A DNA stretch of 30,427 nt from Solirubrobacter ginsenosidimutans (GCF_027587205.1 NZ_JAPDOD010000081.1:1-30427); one strand, 5' to 3'. Positions 23,356 to 30,427 are shown, counted from the first letter of the stretch. Numbers and translations are program-made. The notes: generated from the sequence alone by a model not told the origin.

Positions 23356-24534
23356 ATGCAGGTCCAAACCAGGAGCAGATTCCGCGCACTCGCCTTGATC
23401 GGGGTCGTGGCGGCGATCGCGAGCGCGGTCGTGCTCGTGAGATCACTGGCGCGAAACGACGCCTCGCCCAAGTCGGCGACGCTGACCGCGACACCGGCAA
23501 CGCTCACGTCGGTCTTCCACGACGCTCCCGGCGGCTCGACGATCGTGCTCTCCGGTGGGACGTACGGGACGTTCCGGGGTGGGAAGAAGCAACCCCCGGT
23601 CTCGCTCGAAGCCGCGCCGGGCGCTCACGTCACGCTCGCGATCGACTTCTCGCCCGCGGTCGGCGTGCACGTGTCCGGCGTCACCGTGACGTCGGCGCAG
23701 ATCGCAGGGCAGTCTCGGCATATCCGGATCTCGAACTCGCGCTTTTCCGGCGCCACGGTGATTCGCGCCGACAAACTCGTGAACGCTGACATCGTCTTGT
23801 CGAGAAATACGCACCGGGACATCAATGTCTGCGCGACGTGCTTGGAAGGACGCATTGACGTCACCGGTCAGGCGAACGGCCCCTCAGGCGTGGTGATCGA
23901 GAACTCGACGTTCGGGCCCGGCGGCAACGCCGACGGCGTCCAGACCGGCGGCTACGGCGTGCAGATCCTCAACAACGAGTTCACAGGGATCCATGAGTCG
24001 GCAGGCGTCCACACCGACGCGATCCAGCTCTATGGCTCCCGGGCGACCCGTATCGAGGGCAACTGGATTCACGACACCTCGTCCGGGATCATGGCCGCGG
24101 ACGGGGCCGATCACGAGGTCATCGAGAACAACGTCATCGCTCCGGGTGGGTACCCGTTCGCGATCTCCATCCGCTCGGACAACGGATCGATCATTCGCAA
24201 CAACACGCTGCCCGACGGGAAGTGCGCGTGGAATCTGGCGTGTGGCATCGTCGCGCTCGGAACGACGCCGGGGAAGTCTGAAGGCAGCGGGACGTCGGTC
24301 GTCGGCAACATCCTCAGCGAGGTGTCGCTGACTGGAGGCGCCACCGGCGAGCAGGACTACAACCTGATCGCCCATGGGCCGCTTGCCGGCGCGCACGACC
24401 GCGCCGGCGTCCCGACGTACACGGCGGGGCATCAGCCCGACACGCTGGCTGGCTACACGCTGGCTGTCGGCTCTCCTGGACGCCGGACGGCGCAGGACGG
24501 AAACGATCGCGGGAGACGCGATGCAACTCGGTAA
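23356..24534 (+). CDS. Extracytoplasmic parallel beta-helix protein
   Basis: A 392-aa protein with an N-terminal signal-anchor or signal peptide (FRALALIGVVAAIASAVVLV, about 9-30). It then has a pectate-lyase-like right-handed beta-helix with repeated short strands: SGVTVTSAQIAG, HIRISNSRFSG, GVVIENSTFGPGG, GVQILNNEFTG, ATRIEGNWIHDTSSG, DHEVIENNVI, GSIIRNNTLPDG. This fold is used by polysaccharide lyases, epimerases and glycan-binding proteins. I see no definite catalytic set, although the GVHTDAIQLYG turn resembles substrate-binding turns of alginate epimerase-like proteins. It may trim or modify the exported glycan. The stop overlaps the next gene by 14 bp, tying the two together. ATG 23356 is chosen. 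Confidence 0.85.
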   Translation: MQVQTRSRFRALALIGVVAAIASAVVLVRSLARNDASPKSATLTATPATLTSVFHDAPGGSTIVLSGGTYGTFRGGKKQPPVSLEAAPGAHVTLAIDFSPAVGVHVSGVTVTSAQIAGQSRHIRISNSRFSGATVIRADKLVNADIVLSRNTHRDINVCATCLEGRIDVTGQANGPSGVVIENSTFGPGGNADGVQTGGYGVQILNNEFTGIHESAGVHTDAIQLYGSRATRIEGNWIHDTSSGIMAADGADHEVIENNVIAPGGYPFAISIRSDNGSIIRNNTLPDGKCAWNLACGIVALGTTPGKSEGSGTSVVGNILSEVSLTGGATGEQDYNLIAHGPLAGAHDRAGVPTYTAGHQPDTLAGYTLAVGSPGRRTAQDGNDRGRRDATR

Positions 24535-25306
24535 GCACCTTCATGAACTCTGGCGGTTGAAGTTCGGCCTGGCGTCAGCGTTCCTTCTAGCCGTACTCAT
24601 CTCAACCCTGAGCGTGGCCAAGATCGGGCTGTTCCCGCCCAAATTGCAGCTCCGCTCGCTCGAGATGGCCGCGGCGCAGACGCGTGTCCTCGTCGACTCG
24701 CCGAAGTCGTCGATCTTGGACCTCGCGGTCAGCACCAACGACATCCGCTCGACGACCAATCGAGCGCTGCTGATCTCCAACGTCATGGCAAGCGCTCCGG
24801 TGCGTGAGTACATCGCCCGCCGCTCCGGCGTGCCCGTCGAGCTCCTGCAGATCGCGAGCCCGGTGACCCCTGACTTCGCGCGGCCGCTAGCGATCAACGG
24901 ACCGAAGCCGCACACGACGGACATCCTGCGATCGCCGAAGCAATATCGACTCAGCCTCGCCTCGAATCCGACGGTGCCGATGGTCGACGTCTATGCCGAA
25001 GCACCGGACGCCACGACCGCGCAACACCTCGCCAACGGCGCGGTCGACGGCATGCGTGACTACCTCCGCGATCTGGGCAACTCGCAGCACGTGCCGCTCG
25101 AGCAACGCGTCAACCTCGAGCAACTCGGGCGCGCCAAGGGCGGGCCGATCAATACGGGCGTCAACGTCAAGGTGGGAACGTTGACCTTTGTCCTGGTGCT
25201 CGCCGCCTCGTGTGCCGCACTTCTCTATCTGTCGCGCGTTCGCAAGGGGTGGCTGGCGGAAGCCGGCAGCACCCGACCGAACGCCGCGTCCGAACCGGCG
25301 CTCTGA
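24521..25306 (+). CDS. Wzz-like polysaccharide co-polymerase candidate (first)
   Basis: A 261-aa membrane protein with one helix near each end (LKFGLASAFLLAVLISTLSV at about 13-32 and VGTLTFVLVLAASCAALLYL at about 216-236) and a roughly 180-residue extracytoplasmic region. This is the topology of Wzz/chain-length determinant proteins. The loop includes YRLSLASNPTVPMVDVYAEAPDATTAQHLANGAVDGMRDYL, similar to the pre-TM2 part of Wzz-type proteins. There is no cytoplasmic tyrosine kinase domain and the C-terminal tail is short. It would set chain length by working with a polymerase. ATG 24521 has GGGAG 5 nt upstream and lies inside the beta-helix gene. A frame back to 24374 is rejected. Confidence 0.75.
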   Translation: MQLGKHLHELWRLKFGLASAFLLAVLISTLSVAKIGLFPPKLQLRSLEMAAAQTRVLVDSPKSSILDLAVSTNDIRSTTNRALLISNVMASAPVREYIARRSGVPVELLQIASPVTPDFARPLAINGPKPHTTDILRSPKQYRLSLASNPTVPMVDVYAEAPDATTAQHLANGAVDGMRDYLRDLGNSQHVPLEQRVNLEQLGRAKGGPINTGVNVKVGTLTFVLVLAASCAALLYLSRVRKGWLAEAGSTRPNAASEPAL

Positions 25307-25310
25307 GAGA

Positions 25311-26567
25311 TCAGACCGGCGTCTGGCGCGCGGCGTTCGTCGTGACGCTGCGCACCGCGAGCTCGACCTGGCGACCCGCCGTATCCCAGGAGCGATCCTG
25401 CACGCTGGTCGAGGCGCGCTCGGCCGCCGCGGCTCGCTCAGCCGCCGAGCGTTCGATCAGCGAGGACAGGGCGTGCGCCAGTTCGAACGGTGTCGCCGGC
25501 GCGTACACGACCTCGTCGTTATCCAGGACGATCCGGTTGTGCTCTGCGTCGTTGACGACCGGGAGGCAGCCGCCGGCGAGCATCTCATGCGGCACGAGCG
25601 AGACATTGGTGGCCGAGAGCACCAGGCCGGCGACGCAACGGTTATACAGCTGATTGAGCTGCTCGGGCTTCAGCGTGCCGTGATTGGTGGCCTGGAACGG
25701 AAGCCGCGGCACCACGTCGCCGTAGAAGTGGATCTCGACGTCGGGGTGACGATCGGCAAAGAGCTCGAGCGCAGCGACACCGAGCTCATAGGCGCGCCGT
25801 GACTTGGTAAAGCGCGCGTAGTAACAGATCCCGTTGCGCTCGATCGCCGGGTCCAGCTTGTAGCGATCGATGTCCGCGCCGAAGTCAAAGTGATCGGCCC
25901 CCATGCCGTAGTCGCGCTGGAGGACCATCGACAACCAGCGGCCGGCCGTCACTCCGTGGAACCCGAAGCGGTATGTGGCCTCGGCCAGCAGGGCTTCGCT
26001 ACCTGCCGCGTAGAACCACGGCTCGAAGTCCTGCACGAGGTAGAACCGGGTGCCCCTGGCGGGGGAGGCGAGCACCGTGTAGGCGGTCGGCCATCCCGTC
26101 GCGAAGATGGCGTGCGCGTCCTCGATCCCGTCCGCGACGTCGCGAACCTCGGCTCGCAGATTCGGCCACCAGTCGCGAATCGTCTCCCGGTACTGGTCGA
26201 TCGACCACCCGTGGCGATTGACCAGGTACAGGATGCACCGATGACCGGCTGCCTCAAGCGCCGTGACGAGACGGAACATCGTGGTGTGGCCACCGGAATC
26301 CTGGCCGCCCGGGGCGACGCACACCCACGCGATCGTGAGCGGCTCGGTTCCGTCGGTGGGCAACGCGGCGGGCAGGTTCCAGCCGGCCGCGGCGATCTCA
26401 CCGGCGCGCACGAGCTCTTCTTTGGTCACCGGAAGTTGCGTCTGGCCGGCCGGGGACAGGCGAGCTGCCAACCGAGTGCCGAGACGTGTGGCGATGCCCG
26501 AGGCCCCCTCCGTCCGCAGCAGCCGCTGCGCCTGCCGGGCGCGATCGATCGGACTCGGCCCGCTCAC
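25311..26567 (-). CDS. WsaF-like GT4 glycosyltransferase
   Basis: A 418-aa GT-B glycosyltransferase similar in layout to the rhamnosyltransferase WsaF. It has SGGHTTMFRLVTALEAAGHR (from 91), YLVQDFEPWFYAAGSEALLAEATYRFGF (from about 176), ICYYARFTKSRRAYELG, and LSATNVSLVPHEMLAGGCLPVVND in the donor-binding half. These are hallmark segments of the group as I know it. It would add a sugar, perhaps a deoxyhexose, to the lipid-linked chain. GTG 26567 has AGGTGA 6 nt upstream. It is a single-gene unit, converging on the first Wzz-like gene with a 4-bp gap and divergent from the next GT2 gene. Confidence 0.88.
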   Translation of the reverse strand: MSGPSPIDRARQAQRLLRTEGASGIATRLGTRLAARLSPAGQTQLPVTKEELVRAGEIAAAGWNLPAALPTDGTEPLTIAWVCVAPGGQDSGGHTTMFRLVTALEAAGHRCILYLVNRHGWSIDQYRETIRDWWPNLRAEVRDVADGIEDAHAIFATGWPTAYTVLASPARGTRFYLVQDFEPWFYAAGSEALLAEATYRFGFHGVTAGRWLSMVLQRDYGMGADHFDFGADIDRYKLDPAIERNGICYYARFTKSRRAYELGVAALELFADRHPDVEIHFYGDVVPRLPFQATNHGTLKPEQLNQLYNRCVAGLVLSATNVSLVPHEMLAGGCLPVVNDAEHNRIVLDNDEVVYAPATPFELAHALSSLIERSAAERAAAAERASTSVQDRSWDTAGRQVELAVRSVTTNAARQTPV

Positions 26568-26703
26568 GCGAGGTCACCTGAGGTCGTGTCGTGGTTTGTC
26601 GTCACTCGGCTCCTGAGATGCTTCGCTGGGCTACTCGCAGTGGAGGTTAGCCTCGATCGGGTGTGACGGAAGCTGAGGACCCGTCCGCTCGTTGTCAGTG
26701 GAG
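26568..26703. promoter_or_regulatory. Divergent intergenic region
   Basis: About 136 bp between the WsaF-like gene and the plus-strand GT2 gene, expected to hold two promoters. On the plus strand a short direct repeat GAGGTC-acct-GAGGTC is seen near 26569-26584, overlapping the ribosome binding site of the minus-strand gene. No reliable promoter boxes are recognised. Confidence 0.35.
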
Positions 26704-27786
26704 ATGAAACGCCGCCTGAGACCGAGCCCTTCGCCATCGACGACACGTTCCGTCAGCGTCATCGTCCCGAGTTACAACTACGGACACGTCGTCTCAGGGT
26801 GCGTGGCGTCAGTGCTGAGCCAGGAAGGCGTCGACGTCCGTGTGCTCGTGATCGACGATTGCTCATCGGATCAGACGGTCGTGGTGGGCGAGCGGCTGGC
26901 GCAGGATGACCGAGTCGAGTTTCGCCGTCACGCGGTCAACCAGGGTCTGCATGCCACCGCGAACGAGGGCCTCGCCTGGGCCGACGGAGACTACGTCGTG
27001 CTCCTGTCAGCCGACGACTTCCTGGCTCCGGGGGCGCTGCACCGAGCCGTCTCGGTGATGGAGGAGCATCCGAACGTCGGCATGGTCTACGGGCGTGCAC
27101 CGTACTTCTCCGAGGACTCCGCGCCGTCGCCGGACGTCGGCGTATGGCGCGGTACCGACGTGTGGAAGGGGCGCGACTGGATCGAGCTGCGCTGCCGTTC
27201 GGCACACAACTGCATCTCGTCCCCCGAGGTCGTCGTCCGCACCAGTGTCCATCGCGAGATCGGCGTATATGACCCGGTTTGTCATCACGCGAGCGATCTC
27301 CACATGTGGCTTCGCGTCGCAGCGGTGTCGGACATCGCCTACGTTCGAGGCATCGATCAGGCGCGCTATCGCGTTCACGCCGACAGCATGCTTCGCAGCG
27401 ACGCCGGGCCGATGATCGATCTCCAGCAGCGGCGGTTGGCCTTCGATCGCTTCTTCGAGATCGCCGGCGATCACGTGCCCGACGCCGCGGAGCTTCATAC
27501 CTTTGCCCGACGCGCGCTTGCCCGCCAGGCGCTCTGGCGCGCGAGCCGCGCCTACGATCGCGGACTTGTCTCGGGGTCCGGCGCGTTCCCCGTCCGCGAG
27601 CTCATTGACTTCGCGCTCGACGTGTATCCGGGCGCACGCGAGCTGAGGGAATGGCAGGGACTACGGGCACGCCGGCGCCTCGGAGAAGGCCGTTCGCGGT
27701 GGTTCCCGTTGTTCGTCGCCACTGGTGCGGGCCATCGGCTCCGCGGCCACTACGAGCGCATCCGTCGAGAGCGTGCCGGCGTTTGA
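26704..27786 (+). CDS. GT2-family glycosyltransferase
   Basis: A family 2 glycosyltransferase of about 360 aa. It shows VSVIVPSYNYGHVVSGCV, VLVIDDCSSDQT, NQGLHATANEGLAWADG and LLSADDFLAPGAL with the ADD metal-binding triad, then MVYGRAPYF and a His-rich segment HHASDLHMWLRVA where the acceptor-side D/H motif of the family lies. The last 120 residues are helical and Arg-rich and may contact the membrane. The start is uncertain: TTG 26692, GTG 26698 and ATG 26704 are all in frame within 12 bp, with a purine-rich GGAG too near the ATG. I give the ATG. It is the first gene of a three-gene run with a Wzz-like protein and an FkbM methyltransferase. Confidence 0.87.
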   Translation: MKRRLRPSPSPSTTRSVSVIVPSYNYGHVVSGCVASVLSQEGVDVRVLVIDDCSSDQTVVVGERLAQDDRVEFRRHAVNQGLHATANEGLAWADGDYVVLLSADDFLAPGALHRAVSVMEEHPNVGMVYGRAPYFSEDSAPSPDVGVWRGTDVWKGRDWIELRCRSAHNCISSPEVVVRTSVHREIGVYDPVCHHASDLHMWLRVAAVSDIAYVRGIDQARYRVHADSMLRSDAGPMIDLQQRRLAFDRFFEIAGDHVPDAAELHTFARRALARQALWRASRAYDRGLVSGSGAFPVRELIDFALDVYPGARELREWQGLRARRRLGEGRSRWFPLFVATGAGHRLRGHYERIRRERAGV

Positions 27787-27823
27787 TGCAAGTCCGAGCC
27801 CTCGAGCCCCGTTGGTGTGATTG

Positions 27824-28570
27824 ATGGAGTTCGTGAGCATGTTGAGGATCCTGTCGCGGCACCGTGTGCTGCTCGCGGCGGGTGCGGTGATCGCGCTGCT
27901 GGCTGCCGCGGCGTACGTCTATCGAATCTCTCCCTCCTCGCCGCACTTCTCGACGCGCACGACCACGAGCGGCGTGGCGTCGGCGCGAGTCCTGATCACC
28001 GCGAAATCCACCGAGGAGTCCGTCGAGCAGTCGGACCTGGAGAGCACGCTCGGAACGCGGGCCGAATTGCTCGCCGACCTGATGGCGACCGACCAGACAC
28101 GCGGCGAGATCGCGGCTGGAGCAGGGGTCAAAGCGGACGACGTCGCCGTCGTCACGCCGGCGATGGGCGGACCGATCGTCCCGGTGCCGATTGCCATGCT
28201 CTCCAGCCAGGCGGCGGCGAACCAACCCGCGCTGAACGTGATCGGCGTGAGCGCCGACGGGCAGATCCCGATCGTGACGATCCGCGGCTACGCGCCGGAT
28301 GCGGCACGCGCCACGCGACTTGTCAATTCGGCAAGCGACGCGCTGCACAGGCTCCTCGGGACGCAGGCCAAGAGCGGGACCTTCGCGACTGAGGCGCTCG
28401 GAGGGGTCGTGACGGCGACCCGCGTCGAGTCGCCCTCACGGGCGGTCGGTGCGATCGTCTTCTTGTTCCTCTTCGTGATGTGGAGCGCCGCCATCGTCTT
28501 CTTCGCCGGGTTGTACGGCCACTGGAAGCGCCGTCCGAGGCGGAGTGCGATCGCCGCCCCGAGCGCCTGA
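27824..28570 (+). CDS. Wzz-like polysaccharide co-polymerase candidate (second)
   Basis: A 248-aa membrane protein with helices near both ends (VLLAAGAVIALLAAAAYVY at about 15-33 and AIVFLFLFVMWSAAIVFFAGLYG at about 208-230) and a periplasmic-type domain between. The segment ASARVLITAKSTEESVEQSDLESTLGTRAELLADLMAT matches the post-TM1 region of Wzz/chain-length proteins, and VTIRGYAPDAARATRLVNSASDAL the pre-TM2 region. There is no kinase domain. It is distinct in sequence from the other Wzz-like protein at 24521 but has the same topology. ATG 27824 is preferred; TTG 27821 and ATG 27839 are in-frame alternatives. It lies 37 bp after the GT2 stop. Confidence 0.75.
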   Translation: MEFVSMLRILSRHRVLLAAGAVIALLAAAAYVYRISPSSPHFSTRTTTSGVASARVLITAKSTEESVEQSDLESTLGTRAELLADLMATDQTRGEIAAGAGVKADDVAVVTPAMGGPIVPVPIAMLSSQAAANQPALNVIGVSADGQIPIVTIRGYAPDAARATRLVNSASDALHRLLGTQAKSGTFATEALGGVVTATRVESPSRAVGAIVFLFLFVMWSAAIVFFAGLYGHWKRRPRRSAIAAPSA

Positions 28571-28622
28571 GCCTGTGCCGAACCCAACCACTCCCAGTAC
28601 ACCAGCAGGAGATCCCAACGAG

Positions 28623-29552
28623 ATGTCAGAGAACGCAAGCGCGATCGGCGAGCCGGGCATCGGTGCCCGTCGCATCTCGAGCGCCGGCGACGCAGTCCGC
28701 TGGTTGATCGGACGTTCGTCGCTCATTCGCTCGGTCTCGAAGAGCGACCTGGTCCAGCATCAGATCATGACCTGGCGAGCGATCCGCGTCGTCCGCGGGC
28801 GTGGGCGGTTCCTCGCCTTGCAACTCGGCAGCGATCGAGTCGGGCAATACCAGCTGCGTCATTCGGGATTGCGATTCCACGTTCGTCACAAGACGGGCGA
28901 CGTGCTGATCCTGAACAAGATCTTCGCGCGCGCCGATGTCGCCAACAGCTACCCGCCGCCGCAGGCGGTGGCGGCGATGATCGAGGCAAATGGCGCTCCC
29001 AAGATCCTCGACGTGGGAGCCAACATCGGCATGTTCGGGGTCTTCGCGTTCGACACTTGGCCGAACGCGCAAGTGACCGCATTCGAGCCCGACCCGGACA
29101 ATCTCCGAATCCTGCGCAAGACCGTCGCCGCAAACGACGTGGGCGATCGTTGGACGGTTGTCGACCGCGCTGTGTCAAACGCCGTCGGTGAGCTCGAGTT
29201 CGTGCCCGGTCTGCGGGCCGAGGCGCACATCGCCGGAGCCGATGAACAAGGGGCGATCTCAGTCGCCACGGTCGATCTCTTCGATCAGGTGACCGAGCCC
29301 GTCGATCTGATCAAGATGGACATCGAGGGCGGTGAGTGGGCGATCCTCGCCGACAAGCGGCTGAAGGAGCTCAGGACCTCGGCCCTGCGGCTCGAGTGGC
29401 ACACGATGCTGTGCCCGGAGGCGGACGCCCGAGCGGAGGCGATCAGGCTCCTGCACGAGGGAGGGTTCACGCGCGTTCTCGACGGCTCACACGAGCACGA
29501 CCACAACGGAGTGCTGTGGGCGTGGCGAGAGCCGTCGAGCGGTGCTGCCTAG
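28623..29552 (+). CDS. FkbM-family methyltransferase
   Basis: A 309-aa SAM-dependent methyltransferase. After a roughly 100-residue N-terminal region it shows KILDVGANIGMFG (127-139, SAM-binding motif I), VTAFEPDPDNLRIL (motif II acidic residue), and DLIKMDIEGGEWAIL (from about 227), the signature block of FkbM proteins. The C-terminal ALRLEWHTML is also typical. FkbM enzymes usually O-methylate sugars or polyketides, so this one probably caps or decorates the glycan. ATG 28623 has GGAG 11 nt upstream. A longer frame to 28545 overlaps the Wzz-like gene and has no supporting motif. It ends before a strong terminator hairpin. Confidence 0.92.
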   Translation: MSENASAIGEPGIGARRISSAGDAVRWLIGRSSLIRSVSKSDLVQHQIMTWRAIRVVRGRGRFLALQLGSDRVGQYQLRHSGLRFHVRHKTGDVLILNKIFARADVANSYPPPQAVAAMIEANGAPKILDVGANIGMFGVFAFDTWPNAQVTAFEPDPDNLRILRKTVAANDVGDRWTVVDRAVSNAVGELEFVPGLRAEAHIAGADEQGAISVATVDLFDQVTEPVDLIKMDIEGGEWAILADKRLKELRTSALRLEWHTMLCPEADARAEAIRLLHEGGFTRVLDGSHEHDHNGVLWAWREPSSGAA

Positions 29553-29565
29553 CGCGGAAGCGTGA

Positions 29566-29595
29566 ACCCGGGCCGGCGGTGCCGCCGGCCCGGGT
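29566..29595. terminator. 14-bp perfect GC hairpin, bidirectional terminator
   Basis: ACCCGGGCCGGCGG (29566-29579) is exactly complementary to 29582-29595, with TG between them. In practice this gives a 13-bp stem and a GTGC loop. It lies between the FkbM stop and the converging PKD gene stop (29602). There is no long T run, so it may act as an intrinsic terminator of the high-GC type in both directions. Confidence 0.75.
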
Positions 29596-29601
29596 CAGGG
29601 C

Positions 29602-30426
29602 TTAGCGTCGTGCGACGCTGAACGACTTGCGGCTGACGTCCGTGTCGCCGTCCGCGTCACGGACGGCGAGCTCGACGTACTTCGTGTCGGCGTTGGTGAA
29701 GGTCTTGGTGATCTTGCAGCCGTCGGCGGTCTCCCAGACGGTGGCGCCCGTCGCGTCTTCGAAGCTCCACGTGCAGGTCAGTGTGCCGTCTCCGGTCGAA
29801 GCCGTGCCATCAAGCGTCACGGGCCGGGAAACGACCACGCCGGTCGGGACGCTCCAGATGGCCTTCGCGGGCTTGTCCGGCGTCGGCGTCGGGGTGGGCG
29901 TCGGCGTCGCGGTCGGCGTCGGGGTGGGCGTCGGCGTCGCGGTCGGCGTGGGCGTAGGAGCGGCCGCCGCGCTGACGACGAAGGACTTCAGGCTGGCGTT
30001 CGTGTCACCGTCGGCGTCGACGATGGTCAGGCGGACGTACTTCGTGTCGGCGTTGGTGAAGGTCTTGGTGATCTTGCAGCCGGTGGCGGTCTCCCAGACG
30101 GTGGCGCTGGTTGCGTCTTCGAAGCTCCAGGTGCAGGTCAACGTTCCGTCACCGGTGGAGGCGCTGCCGTCGAGCGTGACGGCCTTTCCGACGACGGCGC
30201 CCGTCGGTGCGGTCCAGATGGCGGCGGCCGGCTTGTCGGGCGTCGCTGTCGCCGTGGGCGTGGGCGTGGGCGTTGGGGTGCGTGTGGGCGTCGCGGTGGC
30301 GGTGGCCGTTGGCGTGGCCGTCGCGGTCGGTGTGGGCGTCGCGGTCGGTGTGGGTGTGGGTGTGGGTGTGGGTGTGGGTGTGGGGTTGGGGTCGGTGCTG
30401 GTGGTGGGGTTGATGCCGCGGTTGGT
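29602..30426 (-). CDS. Secreted double-PKD protein, 5'-truncated by window edge
   Basis: The minus-strand frame is open from 30426 to the TAA at 29602-29604 (274 codons visible). The gene therefore enters from the right edge, and its start is outside. Read 5' to 3' it encodes TNRGINPTTSTDPNP, a long Pro-Thr linker, one PKD/Ig-like domain (about 30215-29965; IWTAPTG, LTCTWSFEDATSATVWE), a Pro-Thr linker, and a second PKD-like domain (about 29865-29605; IWSVPTG, LTCTWSFEDATGATVWE) ending VARR. It has no LamG domain, unlike the partner at the left edge, and no wall anchor. An ATG inside the first domain (30141) could be miscalled as the start. Likely a secreted or surface adhesin-like protein; the function is unknown. 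Confidence 0.87.
   Translation of the reverse strand, partial: TNRGINPTTSTDPNPTPTPTPTPTPTPTATPTPTATATPTATATATPTRTPTPTPTPTATATPDKPAAAIWTAPTGAVVGKAVTLDGSASTGDGTLTCTWSFEDATSATVWETATGCKITKTFTNADTKYVRLTIVDADGDTNASLKSFVVSAAAAPTPTPTATPTPTPTPTATPTPTPTPTPDKPAKAIWSVPTGVVVSRPVTLDGTASTGDGTLTCTWSFEDATGATVWETADGCKITKTFTNADTKYVELAVRDADGDTDVSRKSFSVARR
29884..29955 (-). repeat. Tandem Pro-Thr linker repeat, 30-bp period
   Basis: Between the two PKD-like domains of the right-edge gene, a 30-bp unit (ggcgtcggggtgggcg... on the plus strand) occurs twice in tandem with a partial third copy. It encodes alternating Pro-Thr with Ala. It is the counterpart of the 48-bp linker repeat in the left-edge gene. Confidence 0.8.
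30352..30381. repeat. Hexanucleotide repeat (GGGTGT)5
   Basis: Five uninterrupted GGGTGT units on the plus strand encode Thr-Pro dipeptides on the minus strand. The equivalent place at the left edge (47-58) has only two units, an 18-bp in-frame difference. Units of six keep the frame whatever their number. Confidence 0.9.
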
Positions 30427-30427
30427 G
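30365..30427. repeat. Right copy of 63-bp terminal inverted repeat
   Basis: This is the exact reverse complement of bases 1-63. It includes a non-repetitive part of about 45 bp coding for TNRGINPTTSTDPNP and part of the hexamer run. Inside the hexamers, alignment with the left copy needs an 18-bp gap. After that 18 further bases match (ACACCGACCGCGACGCCC) before the linkers diverge. Confidence 0.97.

Noticed and set aside
22371..23789. 472-aa plus-strand open frame spanning a divergent promoter
   Set aside because: It lies antisense to the TPR-acyltransferase gene, crosses the 76-bp intergenic region and enters the beta-helix gene out of frame, with shadow-like composition.
1..30427. Terminal inverted repeats of a linear replicon or a telomere-like GGGTGT repeat
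   Set aside because: The repeat is in-frame protein-coding (Pro-Thr linker) on both sides, the genes continue outward past the window edge, and no terminal protein or replication genes are present.
29602..30427. Both edge genes as pseudogenes
   Set aside because: Both frames are open to the window borders and end in normal stops followed by terminators. The missing 5' ends are explained by the window limits.

Overview
The window is very GC-rich (roughly two thirds G+C), with dense, frequently overlapping genes and many GTG/TTG starts. Gene content and protein style (a DMFase-like/DUF4082/FN3 secreted protein, PKD and LamG secreted proteins with Pro-Thr linkers, NarL-type regulators inside a sugar operon) point to an actinobacterium, most likely Thermoleophilia/Solirubrobacterales. 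That placement is inference from style, not from a marker gene. I see no rRNA, tRNA, CRISPR, transposase or phage gene. No gene-free stretch exceeds about 140 bases.

Layout. (1) 2-1189 (+): 3' part of a secreted PKD-LamG gene whose 5' end lies outside the window. (2) 7816 down to 1252 (-): a seven-gene operon: atypical LuxR-type regulator, NAD-dependent epimerase, DegT/WbpE-type aminotransferase, initiating sugar-phosphate transferase, WbpB-like oxidoreductase, GT4 glycosyltransferase, and a second NarL/LuxR response regulator. (3) 7956-20827 (+): a divergent nine-gene run: sugar nucleotidyltransferase, a 1860-aa secreted modular protein, a lipoprotein, GT2, WbpA/TviB-type UDP-sugar dehydrogenase, GT2, cytoplasmic NodB-type deacetylase, ATP-grasp enzyme, PHP hydrolase. 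(4) 23279-20836 (-): TPR/hexapeptide-acyltransferase fusion and a Wzx-type flippase. (5) 23356-25306 (+): parallel beta-helix protein and a Wzz-like protein. (6) 26567-25311 (-): WsaF-like GT4. (7) 26704-29552 (+): GT2, a second Wzz-like protein, FkbM methyltransferase. (8) 30426-29602 (-): 3' part of a second secreted PKD gene entering from the right edge.

Working together, most of the window is a Wzx-type exopolysaccharide or surface-glycan locus. It covers nucleotide-sugar synthesis (nucleotidyltransferase, epimerase, UDP-sugar dehydrogenase, oxidoreductase, aminotransferase), chain initiation, at least five further glycosyltransferases, decoration (acyltransferase, deacetylase, ATP-grasp, methyltransferase), export (flippase, two Wzz-like co-polymerase candidates) and extracellular proteins. 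No Wzy polymerase, tyrosine kinase or OPX-type export protein is visible.

The most striking large-scale feature is that the two window ends are perfect 63-bp inverted copies of each other. Both copies sit in the same reading frame, inside the two inward-reading PKD genes. The whole glycan locus is therefore bracketed by inverted homologous coding sequence with different downstream C-termini (PKD-LamG versus PKD-PKD). This geometry would let an inversion swap the C-termini of two surface proteins, but it may also simply reflect contig ends at a shared repeat.
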